DNA of 64,000 nt from Bacillota bacterium (lineage in GTDB: Bacteria; Bacillota_A; Clostridia; Lachnospirales; Lachnospiraceae), in contig JAEYMU010000056.1 of NCBI GenBank assembly GCA_023407175.1, forward strand, positions 310,001-374,000, written 5' to 3'. Numbering within the stretch: the stretch's first letter is position 1; each line of letters begins with the position of its first letter. Shown here piece by piece: positions 17,161 to 25,698 of this stretch. Below the pieces are notes generated by a model. The model worked only from the letters and a program-made list of their open reading frames with translations. It did not search any database and had not been told where the DNA came from. Both the position numbers and the translations under genes were made by a program.

Positions 17161-18405
17161 ATGATTTTGACAGAATTTATCTCAAATAAGGATAAATTTT
17201 TTGAATTGATTAAAAACGACTGGCTTGCCGCAGGAGATACCTTTCCGGATTTCCTTCCTGCGGTTTCCAAGGAACAAAAGCTTAAAAATGAAGCTTACAT
17301 AGATACTATCACTGCGGATTTTAATAAGCAGCTAAAGAAATACCACCGGCTGCCCCTTGGGCGCAGACGCTGGAGAGACCGTACCTTTGGTTTGCTGTAT
17401 AATATTCTTGAGCAGGAGGAGGTTCTGGGGATTCACCATTATATGAACCGGTCAGAGCTTGAGGAATTTGTGAGTGAGCTTAAAGAATTTATGCAAAGTG
17501 CAAGAAGCTTTGCCCCTGAGCTCCCTCTGCCGGATATCGGGCAGGCCATCCGTAATTATATGGTTTACGTCATGTTTAAGAAAATACATCTTACCGGCAC
17601 CGGCTATCACTCTGCCGCCTTTGGTTATAGCATGCTCTATCCCTTTACCGATAATTATATTGATAACGTCCTCTTATCCTCCGCAGATAAGAAAGAATAC
17701 AACCGGCTCATTCATGATAAAATAGAGGGCAGGGAGGTTCATCCAAAAACAGCACACCAGAAAAAGACCTGCGAGCTGCTCCAGTATATTGAAACGCTTT
17801 ATCCCAGAAATCAAAAGCCGGAGGTCTGCCAGCTTCTGCTTCTGATGCTGGATGCCCAGGATAAAAGCCTACGCCAGCAAAACAGGGATTTCCCATTAAC
17901 GGATCAGGAGCGCCTTGATATCTCCATCTGCAAGGGCGGTATCTCCGTGCTTATGGACCGGGTTTTTGTCGATCAGGAATTAACCCGGGAGGATTTGCTT
18001 TTTTATCTTAGCTTCGGCTTCTTCCTTCAGTTGGCGGATGATTTGCAGGATATCAGGGAAGACAGCACACAGGGACACAGCAGTCTGTTCACCGTCAGCC
18101 TGTCACCGGAGAATGAGGAGAGGATTCTTAACCGGCTGCTCTGCTATTTACATGGGATAATGAGAGTCTATCCGGCTCCGAATGACCATTTTAAGCAATT
18201 TCTTCTTTATAACAGCTATTTATTGATTTATACCTCTGTCATAAGAAGCCGGGAATTCTTCTCAAAGGATTATCTGGCCAAAATTGAACAGCTTCTTCCC
18301 GTCAGCTTAACCTGTCTGGAGAAGCATTTGAATAACCGGCTTGAGGTCATGGATCAGAGGATGCAGGAACATTATCTGACCCTCTTAGACGAATTAGTCA
18401 AATAA
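17161..18405 (+). CDS. Isoprenoid-synthase-like all-alpha protein
   Basis: Predicted cytoplasmic, almost entirely helical protein of 414 residues. Two aspartate-rich motifs sit where class I isoprenoid enzymes have them: D164-N-Y-I-D168 and D293-D-L-Q-D297 within GFFLQLADDLQD, which closely follows the GxxFQxxDDxxD pattern of polyprenyl diphosphate synthases. D301 and K258-G-G also fit. The spacing (about 130 residues) is right for diphosphate binding through Mg2+. The rest is too divergent for me to name a subfamily: prenyl transferase, terpene synthase or a non-catalytic relative are all open. I start at 17161, after GGAAGGAATTATACT. It stands alone under its own promoter. Confidence 0.65.
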   Translation: MILTEFISNKDKFFELIKNDWLAAGDTFPDFLPAVSKEQKLKNEAYIDTITADFNKQLKKYHRLPLGRRRWRDRTFGLLYNILEQEEVLGIHHYMNRSELEEFVSELKEFMQSARSFAPELPLPDIGQAIRNYMVYVMFKKIHLTGTGYHSAAFGYSMLYPFTDNYIDNVLLSSADKKEYNRLIHDKIEGREVHPKTAHQKKTCELLQYIETLYPRNQKPEVCQLLLLMLDAQDKSLRQQNRDFPLTDQERLDISICKGGISVLMDRVFVDQELTREDLLFYLSFGFFLQLADDLQDIREDSTQGHSSLFTVSLSPENEERILNRLLCYLHGIMRVYPAPNDHFKQFLLYNSYLLIYTSVIRSREFFSKDYLAKIEQLLPVSLTCLEKHLNNRLEVMDQRMQEHYLTLLDELVK

Positions 18406-18569
18406 AACTCACTATCATTTCCCGTATAAAACAGCTTTATCGACACTGATATGTAAAAAATAAAATATTTCACCAACAATTTCACATTTTCTACCCTCCT
18501 GAATAGTATATATTAGGATATGAAATACCTTATCATTATCCGAATATTAATATATAAGGAGAGACTATA

Positions 18570-19394
18570 ATGAGTGGCAATAAAGATCATGGCGCATCTG
18601 TAATTAGCTCTGAGGCATACGTAAGTACAAATTGTGGAAATGAATGCGACGCTTCTGTTGTCAATGCTGATACCCTTCCGGCAGCCGAAAATTACTGCTG
18701 GTTTGGAGGAGACTTTAAAATACCGAAGGTTCTTACCGAATTCATCGTTCAAATTGATTCCGAAGCAAAAATCAGATTGAATGAGCCCGCATATGAAATC
18801 AAAAGAGTAGAGAAACAGGTATTTCTGACACAGTGCAGATATATTCCTCCGACCGATAAAGTTTTTATTGAAGGCTACATCAGAAAGAATATTGAATACG
18901 CTGCACGCACCTGTACGAATTCCAAGGGCGGTGCAATCGGCGGTTCCATCAAGGATACCACCGTTCATGTACCCTTCCGTGTATATACAAAAGTTGATTT
19001 CCACGGAAATAAACCGCACATCGTTCCAAACCTGCCTCCTATGGTAGCAAGATACTTTGATCAAAAGAGAATGGGTAAAAACTTCAGAGAAGCTGACCGG
19101 TCAGATGTTGAAATTTTCAACGAGCCTGTTTACTGCGAGCTTGAATGGTCTGCAGTATTCGACGCAGATATCGACGATTGCGGCACACCGATCGAAGGCT
19201 TTAAGAACGAAGAGGAATTCCAGGAGTTCACTGACAAATCCGTTATTTATATCTGCATGAAATTACTGCAAAAACAGCAGATTTGCTGGCCCGGACCCAA
19301 GCCGCATGACCCTGACGAAGGCAAATCACCTACCGGCGTTTACTCGGATTGGAATTTCCCGATTACAGATTTCACCCAGAAGAAGAAAGATTAA
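18570..19394 (+). CDS. SPOCS/CsxC-like spore surface protein
   Basis: A 274-residue cytoplasmic-type protein without signal peptide. It contains a central stretch with IPPTDKVFIEGYIRKNIEYA that resembles the SPOCS (DUF3794) repeat of SipL and clostridial coat/exosporium proteins of the CsxC kind. The Cys-containing N-terminus (NCGNECDA) and the Pro/Trp-rich tail are extra. Such proteins assemble on the spore during sporulation. A strong AAGGAGAGACTATA precedes the ATG. I see no sure sporulation-sigma promoter. It is monocistronic, followed by a hairpin. Confidence 0.6.
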   Translation: MSGNKDHGASVISSEAYVSTNCGNECDASVVNADTLPAAENYCWFGGDFKIPKVLTEFIVQIDSEAKIRLNEPAYEIKRVEKQVFLTQCRYIPPTDKVFIEGYIRKNIEYAARTCTNSKGGAIGGSIKDTTVHVPFRVYTKVDFHGNKPHIVPNLPPMVARYFDQKRMGKNFREADRSDVEIFNEPVYCELEWSAVFDADIDDCGTPIEGFKNEEEFQEFTDKSVIYICMKLLQKQQICWPGPKPHDPDEGKSPTGVYSDWNFPITDFTQKKKD

Positions 19395-19421
19395 TGCACC
19401 GATAAGATACGAAATGTTCCT

Positions 19422-19443
19422 GGGGGTACTGCAAAGTACCCCC
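19422..19443 (+). terminator. Probable terminator hairpin
   Basis: GGGGGTACT (19422-19430) pairs with AGTACCCCC (19435-19443) over a GCAA loop, 28 bp after the spore-protein stop. The T-run is weak (GAATTTG). Confidence 0.5.
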
Positions 19444-19474
19444 GAATTTGTGATAGACCGGTCAGATTATCCTG

Positions 19475-20671
19475 TCAGGAAAGGAGTCCGATCTTTTTTA
19501 ATGCCTGATTAATGTCCTCTATAATATCCTGGGTATCCTCCAGGCCGACACTGAAGCGAAAAAAGCCTCCGTGAAATTCCTCCGGGTAGAGATATTGCCG
19601 CTCATCCTCTTCCCCCAGAAACACGATGAGGCTTTCATCATGTCCCAAAGAAACCGCCGAGGTGATTACCCGAAGCTGGCTGACAAAACGATTGTGGGTA
19701 TCATGATCGGCCTTTAAACCAAAGGCCATAACTCCCGAATATCCGTTAAGCATCTGTTGTTTAGCCAGTTCATGACCCGGATGGCTTCTAAGACCCGGAT
19801 AGGATACAAAACGTACTGCTGTAAGTCCTTCCAGATATTCTGCAATCTTTTGCGCACTTTCATTGTGCTGTTTCATGCGCAGCGGAAGCGTCACGGCTCC
19901 GCGCATAATCATCCAGGCATTGAAGGGACTGATTACACCTCCATTATTGATCATGGCCTCTGCTCTGATTCTGTCGATCATTTCCCTTGACCCGATCACT
20001 GCTCCTCCCATGGAATCCCCATGTCCGTTGATGTATTTGGTAAGGCTTTCTATGCACAGGTCGGCTCCCAGCGTAAGCGGCCGCTGATTGTAGGGAGAAG
20101 CAAAGGTATTATCCACGGAGAGGAGTGCTCCGTTTTCATGGGCCAGCCTTGCAATCTCCTTGATATCGCTTATTTTCAGCGTGGGATTCGCCGGTGTTTC
20201 TATATGGATTAATCTGGTATTGGGCCGGATTGCCGCCTTTACCGCTTCCAGGCTTGAGGTGTCTGTAATGGTGGTTTCAATCTTGTATTTGGCCGGTAAA
20301 AGCTCATTTAATAACCGATATACTGCAATATAGGTCACATTGGAGAATACCACATGATCACCGCTTTTTAGCAGGGTAAAAAACACTCCTGATAATGCTG
20401 CCACCCCTGAGGCAAGTGCCACACAATCCTCCCCCTCCTCAAGAACTGCCAGCTTTTCCTGCAAATACTGCTGGTTAGAGCCGCCATTGCGGGTATACAG
20501 AGCTTTGCCCGCACCGCTCCAGTTAAGCTCCGCTGGGTCATAGGGCAGCTCATAGCTGTTGGCCATGGTAATCGGACGCTTGATGGCTCCGGTATCCTGA
20601 TCGACATCGTTTCCCGCATGAACTGCACGGGTTAAAAATCCAAATTCTTTTCCGTATTTTCTTTCACTCAT
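19475..20671 (-). CDS. Trans-sulfuration PLP enzyme (cystathionine gamma-synthase/lyase or methionine gamma-lyase type)
   Basis: Cytoplasmic Cys/Met-metabolism PLP enzyme of 398 residues, the usual family length. Cofactor residues are visible: Tyr/Arg in LYTRNGGSN (58-66), SGVAALSGVF for phosphate binding, VDNTFASP (186-193) and the Schiff-base lysine K212 in ESLTKYINGHGD. The C-terminus holds FRFSVGLED. Which reaction (CGS, CBL, CGL or methionine gamma-lyase) cannot be settled by eye; the YTRNGGSN and VGLED contexts fit several. The start at 20671 has GGAG seven bases upstream. It has its own promoter and no sulfur-gene neighbours; no SAM or T-box leader is visible. Confidence 0.88.
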   Translation of the reverse strand: MSERKYGKEFGFLTRAVHAGNDVDQDTGAIKRPITMANSYELPYDPAELNWSGAGKALYTRNGGSNQQYLQEKLAVLEEGEDCVALASGVAALSGVFFTLLKSGDHVVFSNVTYIAVYRLLNELLPAKYKIETTITDTSSLEAVKAAIRPNTRLIHIETPANPTLKISDIKEIARLAHENGALLSVDNTFASPYNQRPLTLGADLCIESLTKYINGHGDSMGGAVIGSREMIDRIRAEAMINNGGVISPFNAWMIMRGAVTLPLRMKQHNESAQKIAEYLEGLTAVRFVSYPGLRSHPGHELAKQQMLNGYSGVMAFGLKADHDTHNRFVSQLRVITSAVSLGHDESLIVFLGEEDERQYLYPEEFHGGFFRFSVGLEDTQDIIEDINQALKKIGLLS

Positions 20672-20772
20672 TTTAAACTCCATTCCTGCGCATAGGCTAA
20701 AGGTGCTTTTCTCACATAAATTACCTTTACTTCCCTAATCGCCTTTACATATTAATTCTATATGATAAGTAT

Positions 20773-20801
20773 ATATTAATATCGACTTTATTATTTGTCA
20801 A
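20773..20801 (-). promoter_or_regulatory. Sigma-A-type promoter for the PLP enzyme gene
   Basis: On the minus strand a perfect TTGACA (20796-20801) and TAATAT (20773-20778) are separated by 17 bases. It lies between the PdaA terminator and the start at 20671. Confidence 0.7.
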
Positions 20802-20815
20802 CGTATATAAGAAAA

Positions 20816-20842
20816 AAGAGCAGTGCTTTTGCAGCTGCTCTT
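20816..20842 (-). terminator. Intrinsic terminator after pdaA
   Basis: On the minus strand AAGAGCAG pairs with CTGCTCTT over an 11-base loop and is followed by TTTTTTCTT. It lies 13 bp after the pdaA stop and is the first clear terminator downstream of the GTPase-NYN/eut gene run. Confidence 0.8.
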
Positions 20843-20854
20843 CATTCTTAAATT

Positions 20855-21685
20855 TCAACTTTTGGTTTCTGACTGGCTGACCAGTTCCTCCAGCGTTCCG
20901 AAGGTATAGCCCATCTCCTCCCATTTTGTCAGCAGCTCATCCAGTATTTCCGAATTAGTTTTTGAGTTGCTGTGCAGGAGCACAATCGCACCGGGATGTA
21001 TCCTGCCCAGGAGCTTTTGAAAGGCCTGTTCCTTCGTCGGCTGCTTGTCATTATACCAGTCCACATAGGCCAGACTCCAGAAGAAGGTTTTATAGCCCAG
21101 CTCCTGTGCCATTTTCAGATTATTCACACTGTATTTTCCCTGGGGAGGACGGTAGAATTTCGTCATCTTCTGCCCCGTCACCGCCTCGAATTCCGCCTCC
21201 AGATCATTCAGCTCCTTGCAAAAGGCCTCCTTGGTGGATATACTGGACATATTCGGATGATTATAGGTATGGTTTCCAACCGTATGCCCCTCTTCTATCA
21301 TGCGTTTTACCAGCTCCGGACTCGTCTTGATATAATTTCCCACCAGAAAGAAGGTCACATGCACATTATGCTTTTTCAATGCATCCAGAATTGCCGATGT
21401 ATAGCCGTTCTCATAGCCGGCATCAAAGGTCAGATAGATCACCTTCTTGCTTGTATCCCCAATATAGTAGGTATCATATTTCTTTAGCTCAGCCGGGGTC
21501 GCATTCGCCGTCGGCGGCTGCCCCTCAGTCGAAAAGCCAAGGCCCCAGTTCTCCTGACCGGACTCCCTTAACCGGTTCCTTTCATATCCATTTGCCAAAG
21601 TTCCCAGACCACCACCCAGAAAATAAGCGCAGATAAAAATAAAGAGCGGAATAATATACTGCTTGTATTTTGCTAATCTCATCAT
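20855..21685 (-). CDS. pdaA: PdaA-type polysaccharide deacetylase (muramic delta-lactam, spore cortex)
   Basis: Secreted or membrane-anchored NodB-fold deacetylase of 276 residues, with one N-terminal hydrophobic segment (8-30). The metal site is visible: TFDAG at 86-90 (D88) and the HTYNH zinc motif at 139-143. YRPPQGKYS and IVLLHS follow. The TFDAGYENG variant is typical of PdaA, which removes acetyl groups from MurNAc residues to make muramic delta-lactam in the cortex. It is last in the minus-strand run after eutC and the Cys-rich gene (91-bp gap) and is followed at once by a terminator. It may also have its own promoter in that gap, since its role is sporulation. Confidence 0.88.
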   Translation of the reverse strand: MMRLAKYKQYIIPLFIFICAYFLGGGLGTLANGYERNRLRESGQENWGLGFSTEGQPPTANATPAELKKYDTYYIGDTSKKVIYLTFDAGYENGYTSAILDALKKHNVHVTFFLVGNYIKTSPELVKRMIEEGHTVGNHTYNHPNMSSISTKEAFCKELNDLEAEFEAVTGQKMTKFYRPPQGKYSVNNLKMAQELGYKTFFWSLAYVDWYNDKQPTKEQAFQKLLGRIHPGAIVLLHSNSKTNSEILDELLTKWEEMGYTFGTLEELVSQSETKS

Positions 21686-21776
21686 GCTTGATATACCTTC
21701 CCTTTGGATCAGTTCCCCAAATACTTATTAAAATATATTTGCCAAAGCCTCCGGTCATACCAATACACATTGTCCT

Positions 21777-22043
21777 TTATTGGTCTTTGCTTGTATTTCT
21801 GTCTGCTTCTGTAAAATCCTCCATCAGTTTACGGACAATATAATCATAATTGTAATGCGGCTGTATACAGGCCGTACAATCCTTCCTGCCGTTTTTCATG
21901 AGCTCATAGCAGCCCCCGCAGTCCATCCTGTGATACAGGGGACAATAACAGAAGATACAGTTGAAGGTCTCCTTCTGCTTTTGGGTTACCTCATGACAGG
22001 GGAAATATTCACAGTCCCTGTTTTGAAAAAAACGATACGACAT
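21777..22043 (-). CDS. Cysteine-rich small-domain protein
   Basis: An 88-residue cytoplasmic protein with about ten cysteines in pairs (FPCHE, FNCIFCYCPLY, DCGGCYE, DCTACIQPHY), a match to the Cys-rich small domain family often found near cobalamin genes. It probably binds a metal or Fe-S centre. Its position directly after eutC, whose enzyme uses adenosylcobalamin, fits that link, but the function is not established. I start at the third in-frame ATG (22043), seven bases after AAAGGA; an ATG at 22058 overlaps the eutC stop and lacks a good site. Confidence 0.8.
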   Translation of the reverse strand: MSYRFFQNRDCEYFPCHEVTQKQKETFNCIFCYCPLYHRMDCGGCYELMKNGRKDCTACIQPHYNYDYIVRKLMEDFTEADRNTSKDQ

Positions 22044-22057
22044 AAGCATCCTTTCCA

Positions 22058-22822
22058 TTACTTCAGGTTAATTCCGCTTTTCTTCTTATCCAGTATCTCA
22101 AGAATGATATCTACAATATGAGCCGCGGCCTCCACCGGAGGTATTCCGTGGCGGCTGATATTGGAAACCACCGTATACTCCGATTCCTGCATGTCCGGGT
22201 GGGGTCGGTAGGCGATATAGGCCGACATGCTTTCCGCCGTAATCAGACCGGGCCGCTCTCCAATAAGGACACAAGCCACCTCTGCCCCCAGTAACGGTGC
22301 AATCGTTCTTGCCGTATTGACCCGGCAGTACCGTACGAAAAAGGGAGTTCCTACAGTTATTCCTTCATATTCCAGTCCCTTCTGAATGACCGGGAATAAA
22401 TCCGGCAAATTGGCAGCAATGGACGGAGAGCAAAGACCGTCTCCAAAATATATCTGAACCTGGGGATTTTTAATACATCTGTCCAGCAGAATTCTGCATT
22501 GGTCCTCCTCGATGATCCTGCCCCAGTCCGGGCGAAGGAGCATTTCCTGCTTATTGCTGCATTTTGTCTTAATTTCAAACACTCCCAGCCGCTCTACCAC
22601 ATCACTCCCCACCTCTGTAAAGACTGCATCGGAGGCTGCGGCCTGATCGGCGAGAAAACGCAGCATTGGCAGAGTTTTATACCTGGTTCCGGTATGGCCG
22701 ATACCGATACGGGCCGGTGTCGTCTTCTTGGTTTTGGCCAGAAGCTCGGGAGCACCGATCCCTTGCACATCCGTCATTTCCTTTATTCCAATCTCGGTTA
22801 TATCCTTTATTTGTCCGCTCAT
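22058..22822 (-). CDS. eutC: Ethanolamine ammonia-lyase small subunit
   Basis: Small subunit (254 residues) of the B12-dependent enzyme that splits ethanolamine into acetaldehyde and ammonia; it helps bind adenosylcobalamin. Family blocks are ARIGIGHTGTRYKT, FTEVGSDVVERLGV, CVLIGERPGLITAESMSAY and the C-terminal SNISRHGIPPVEAA. It lacks the longer N-terminal extension of the enterobacterial protein (about 295 residues), as in other clostridial forms. It lies 39 bp after eutB on the same strand. No microcompartment shell genes are nearby. Confidence 0.93.
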   Translation of the reverse strand: MSGQIKDITEIGIKEMTDVQGIGAPELLAKTKKTTPARIGIGHTGTRYKTLPMLRFLADQAAASDAVFTEVGSDVVERLGVFEIKTKCSNKQEMLLRPDWGRIIEEDQCRILLDRCIKNPQVQIYFGDGLCSPSIAANLPDLFPVIQKGLEYEGITVGTPFFVRYCRVNTARTIAPLLGAEVACVLIGERPGLITAESMSAYIAYRPHPDMQESEYTVVSNISRHGIPPVEAAAHIVDIILEILDKKKSGINLK

Positions 22823-22861
22823 ATGAATGAACCATACCCTCCCTTTGGATTAGTTTGTGTC

Positions 22862-24226
22862 TCATTGCAGCAGTACGGTGAAATCTCCTCCATGCTTTCC
22901 GAGACGTCCATTTTCCCAGAAGCCCCATTTGCTTAGCCACTGCTCGAATTCCTTCATCGGACGCTTTCCGGTAAGCTGGCGCAGTGCGGCAACATCATGA
23001 TAGCCCGTTGACTGGTACATCAGCATGACATCATCCCCCTGGGGAAGTCCCATAATATAGTGGCAGCCGGCATTGGCCAGCAGCACAGCCAGTATCTCAA
23101 TATCATTCTGATCCGTGGGCATATGATTGGTATAGCAGACATCACAGCCCATGGGTAATCCGTGCAGATGCCCGTTGAATACATCCTCCAGACCGGCCCT
23201 GGTCAACTGCTTGGTATCATAGACATACTCCGGCCCCATAAATCCCACCACCGTATTAACAAGAAATGGCTTATAATGTCTTGCCAGGCCGTAACAACGA
23301 CATTCCATCGTCACCTGGTCGGTCCCGTAATGAGCTCCCGAGGAGAGCTCCGAAGCCTGTCCGGTCTCAAAATACATAACATTCGGTCCCTTGGCTGATC
23401 CCTTTTCGAGAAACAGCTCTCTAGCCTCCTCCAGCATCCTGTCTGTAATGCCAAAGGCCTCACAGGCCTTCTGGGAGCCCGCAAGGGACTGAAAGCACAG
23501 ATCTGCCCTGGCCCCTCTTCTCAAGGCCTCCATCTGGGTCGTCACATGGGACAGTACGCAGGTCTGAGTCGGAATCTCATATTTATTCTTAAGCTCCTCC
23601 AGTACATTCCAGATGGCAATTGTACTGTCCACCGTATCAATTGCCGGATTCATTCCGATGACTGCATCCCCGGCCCCATAGCTTAAGCCCTCCAGGGCAG
23701 AAGCGATTACTCCCTTCGGATCATCCACCGGATGATTGGGCTGCAGACGGCAGGCCAGTACCCCCTCTTCCCCGATCGTCGTGTTGCATCGGGCGGTAAC
23801 CTTGATCTTATTACCGGCATAGATCAGATCAAGATTTCCCATAAGCTTGGATACGGCGGAGATTACCTCACTGGTAAGTCCCCTTCCGGCTTCCGCCATC
23901 ATCTGTCCGTTGGTGGTATCAGCCAGAAGCCATTCCCGAAGCTCTGCAATTGTTAATCCCTGAAGCTTCCTATACTGTGCTTCATCCAGGTCATCCTGTA
24001 TAATGCGGGTTACAAAATCCTCCTCATAGGGCACGGAGGGATTCTCCCGCAAATCCTTAACTGTCAAATCACTGAGTACAACCTTGGCAGCAATTCTTTC
24101 CAGCTTTGCTTCGGCGGCAAGTCCTGCAAGGCTGTCCCCCGATTTGGGCTCCGAGGCCTTATTCAGCACCTCCTTTACCGAAGCAAATTCATAGGTTTTA
24201 CCATATAGCCTAGTTTTAAGTAGCAT
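22862..24226 (-). CDS. eutB: Ethanolamine ammonia-lyase large subunit
   Basis: Catalytic large subunit of 454 residues, matching the usual length of about 453. It binds ethanolamine in a TIM barrel and makes acetaldehyde and ammonia by a radical mechanism with adenosylcobalamin. Blocks include SKLMGNLDL, CNTTIGEEGVLACRLQPNHP, GDAVIGMNPA and MGLPQGDDVMLMYQSTGYHD. The start at 24226 follows TTTGGAGGTGGAC, a near-ideal ribosome-binding site that overlaps the end of eutA, so translation is probably coupled. With eutA and eutC it forms a complete minimal lyase set without shell, aldehyde dehydrogenase or EutVW regulators in view. Confidence 0.95.
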   Translation of the reverse strand: MLLKTRLYGKTYEFASVKEVLNKASEPKSGDSLAGLAAEAKLERIAAKVVLSDLTVKDLRENPSVPYEEDFVTRIIQDDLDEAQYRKLQGLTIAELREWLLADTTNGQMMAEAGRGLTSEVISAVSKLMGNLDLIYAGNKIKVTARCNTTIGEEGVLACRLQPNHPVDDPKGVIASALEGLSYGAGDAVIGMNPAIDTVDSTIAIWNVLEELKNKYEIPTQTCVLSHVTTQMEALRRGARADLCFQSLAGSQKACEAFGITDRMLEEARELFLEKGSAKGPNVMYFETGQASELSSGAHYGTDQVTMECRCYGLARHYKPFLVNTVVGFMGPEYVYDTKQLTRAGLEDVFNGHLHGLPMGCDVCYTNHMPTDQNDIEILAVLLANAGCHYIMGLPQGDDVMLMYQSTGYHDVAALRQLTGKRPMKEFEQWLSKWGFWENGRLGKHGGDFTVLLQ

Positions 24227-24239
24227 GTCCACCTCCAAA

Positions 24240-25670
24240 TCAAGTATGAAACACCAGAGTTTTTACTACTACAGGCACCACTCTGCCGGAGGCAATCGGA
24301 GTGCCGATATCAATATAATCCCCATTATGGCAGGCAATGTGATCAATACAAAGCAGGGGGCTGTTTCGCGGAAGCTCTCTTTTTAACGCCTGTCCAAGGG
24401 CCTTTCCGATGTCCTCCTGAAGAATTAGAATAAGGGGCCTTCCCTTTTCTCGCTCCGGCTCCGTGGCGGCGGTTATCTCCTGTGCCATTTTCTCTATTTG
24501 AGCAAAGGACGGGCATTTCAAGCCCTTGGATGCCAAAGCGATCTGTACACTGTCCTCTTCCTCCTGGAAGCGGCTAACCGCCCCCCTGATCTCTTTCCCA
24601 AGCGTTTCCAGCTTCTGCTGTGTAAGCTCGAATTCCACCACCGGTATATTCTTCCAGGGAAAGGTACAGCCCTGGTATTCAATTGTACTGCCCGAGACCT
24701 CCATACTGAAATTACCGGCTCCGATTACAGTCGCATTCATGGTTTCCGCCGCATCCTGTAATATTTTATTGCAAAACGCCGGAGATTTTACCACCGCCTT
24801 TCCCAGGATTACACCAATATCACCGTATCGAAGGTCATTCTCCGGTGGATTTCTCATACAGTCCGCAACTCCTCCCGAGAAGGTTATGATTTCCGGTGGC
24901 CTGTCACAGGAAATCAACCGGTTGGTTTTCATCAGCTCCAAAAGCTCGGTAGCCGGACTTAAATGAACGGCCTGCTCCAGAATCCGCACCATCCCTTCCG
25001 CAACGGTATAAAGCTTGTTCCTTGCCCTGCTGTCCGCCACAGTCTCACCTTCCTGAAGCGGTATACCCAGGTGCTTAAGCAGCTGCTTCATCTTGTCGGA
25101 CAGATAAGTAATCCGTTCCTCCTCAATTTTAATCAGACGGCCTCCGATATCCAGACAAGCCGTATCCAGCACCTGTCCCTCCTTAAAATAACAGATGTTC
25201 GTCGTTCCTCCACCGATATCCAGATTGGCTACCAGCTTGCCCGTGGCCTGTGACAGCGCAGCCGCACCTGAGCCCTTACCTGCAAGAACTGCTTCTAAAT
25301 CCGGCCCGGCGGCTGCAACAACAAAATCACCGGCGATATCGGATAAGGCTTGCAGCACTTCCTTCGCATTTCTCTTTCGGGAGGTCTCCCCGGTAATTAT
25401 CACCGCACCGGTGGACAGGTCCTCCGGCTTAATTCCTGCTTTTTTATATTCATCTATCATAATTTTCTTAACCGCTTTCGCATTAATTTCATCCTCGGAC
25501 AGAAGGGGGGTAAAATAAATACCGCTCCGGTATATGATCTGCTTATCCACGATTTCAATTCTGGGCACATCACCAAACCCACCGACATTCTTTACTGTCA
25601 GACGGGAAAATACCAGCTGTGTGGTCGAGGTACCGATATCAATTCCTGCGCTTAAGATACAATCGTCCAT
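24240..25670 (-). CDS. eutA: Ethanolamine ammonia-lyase reactivating factor
   Basis: A 476-residue ATPase of the actin/Hsp70-like fold that releases damaged cobalamin from the lyase so it can be reloaded. Motifs are SAGIDIGTSTTQLVF (phosphate 1 loop), LVANLDIGGGTTNICYF (phosphate 2), ITGETSRKRNAKEV and TFSGGVADC. These fit EutA over its full length. GAAAGGGAAACT precedes the ATG. It is 28 bp after the amidohydrolase gene and 13 bp before eutB. Confidence 0.92.
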   Translation of the reverse strand: MDDCILSAGIDIGTSTTQLVFSRLTVKNVGGFGDVPRIEIVDKQIIYRSGIYFTPLLSEDEINAKAVKKIMIDEYKKAGIKPEDLSTGAVIITGETSRKRNAKEVLQALSDIAGDFVVAAAGPDLEAVLAGKGSGAAALSQATGKLVANLDIGGGTTNICYFKEGQVLDTACLDIGGRLIKIEEERITYLSDKMKQLLKHLGIPLQEGETVADSRARNKLYTVAEGMVRILEQAVHLSPATELLELMKTNRLISCDRPPEIITFSGGVADCMRNPPENDLRYGDIGVILGKAVVKSPAFCNKILQDAAETMNATVIGAGNFSMEVSGSTIEYQGCTFPWKNIPVVEFELTQQKLETLGKEIRGAVSRFQEEEDSVQIALASKGLKCPSFAQIEKMAQEITAATEPEREKGRPLILILQEDIGKALGQALKRELPRNSPLLCIDHIACHNGDYIDIGTPIASGRVVPVVVKTLVFHT

Positions 25671-25698
25671 AGTTTCCCTTTCTCAGGGTGTGTCTGCT

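Noticed and set aside
20672..20772. SAM riboswitch or T-box before the trans-sulfuration enzyme gene
   Set aside because: The leader is only about 100 bases, AT-rich, with no recognisable conserved core.
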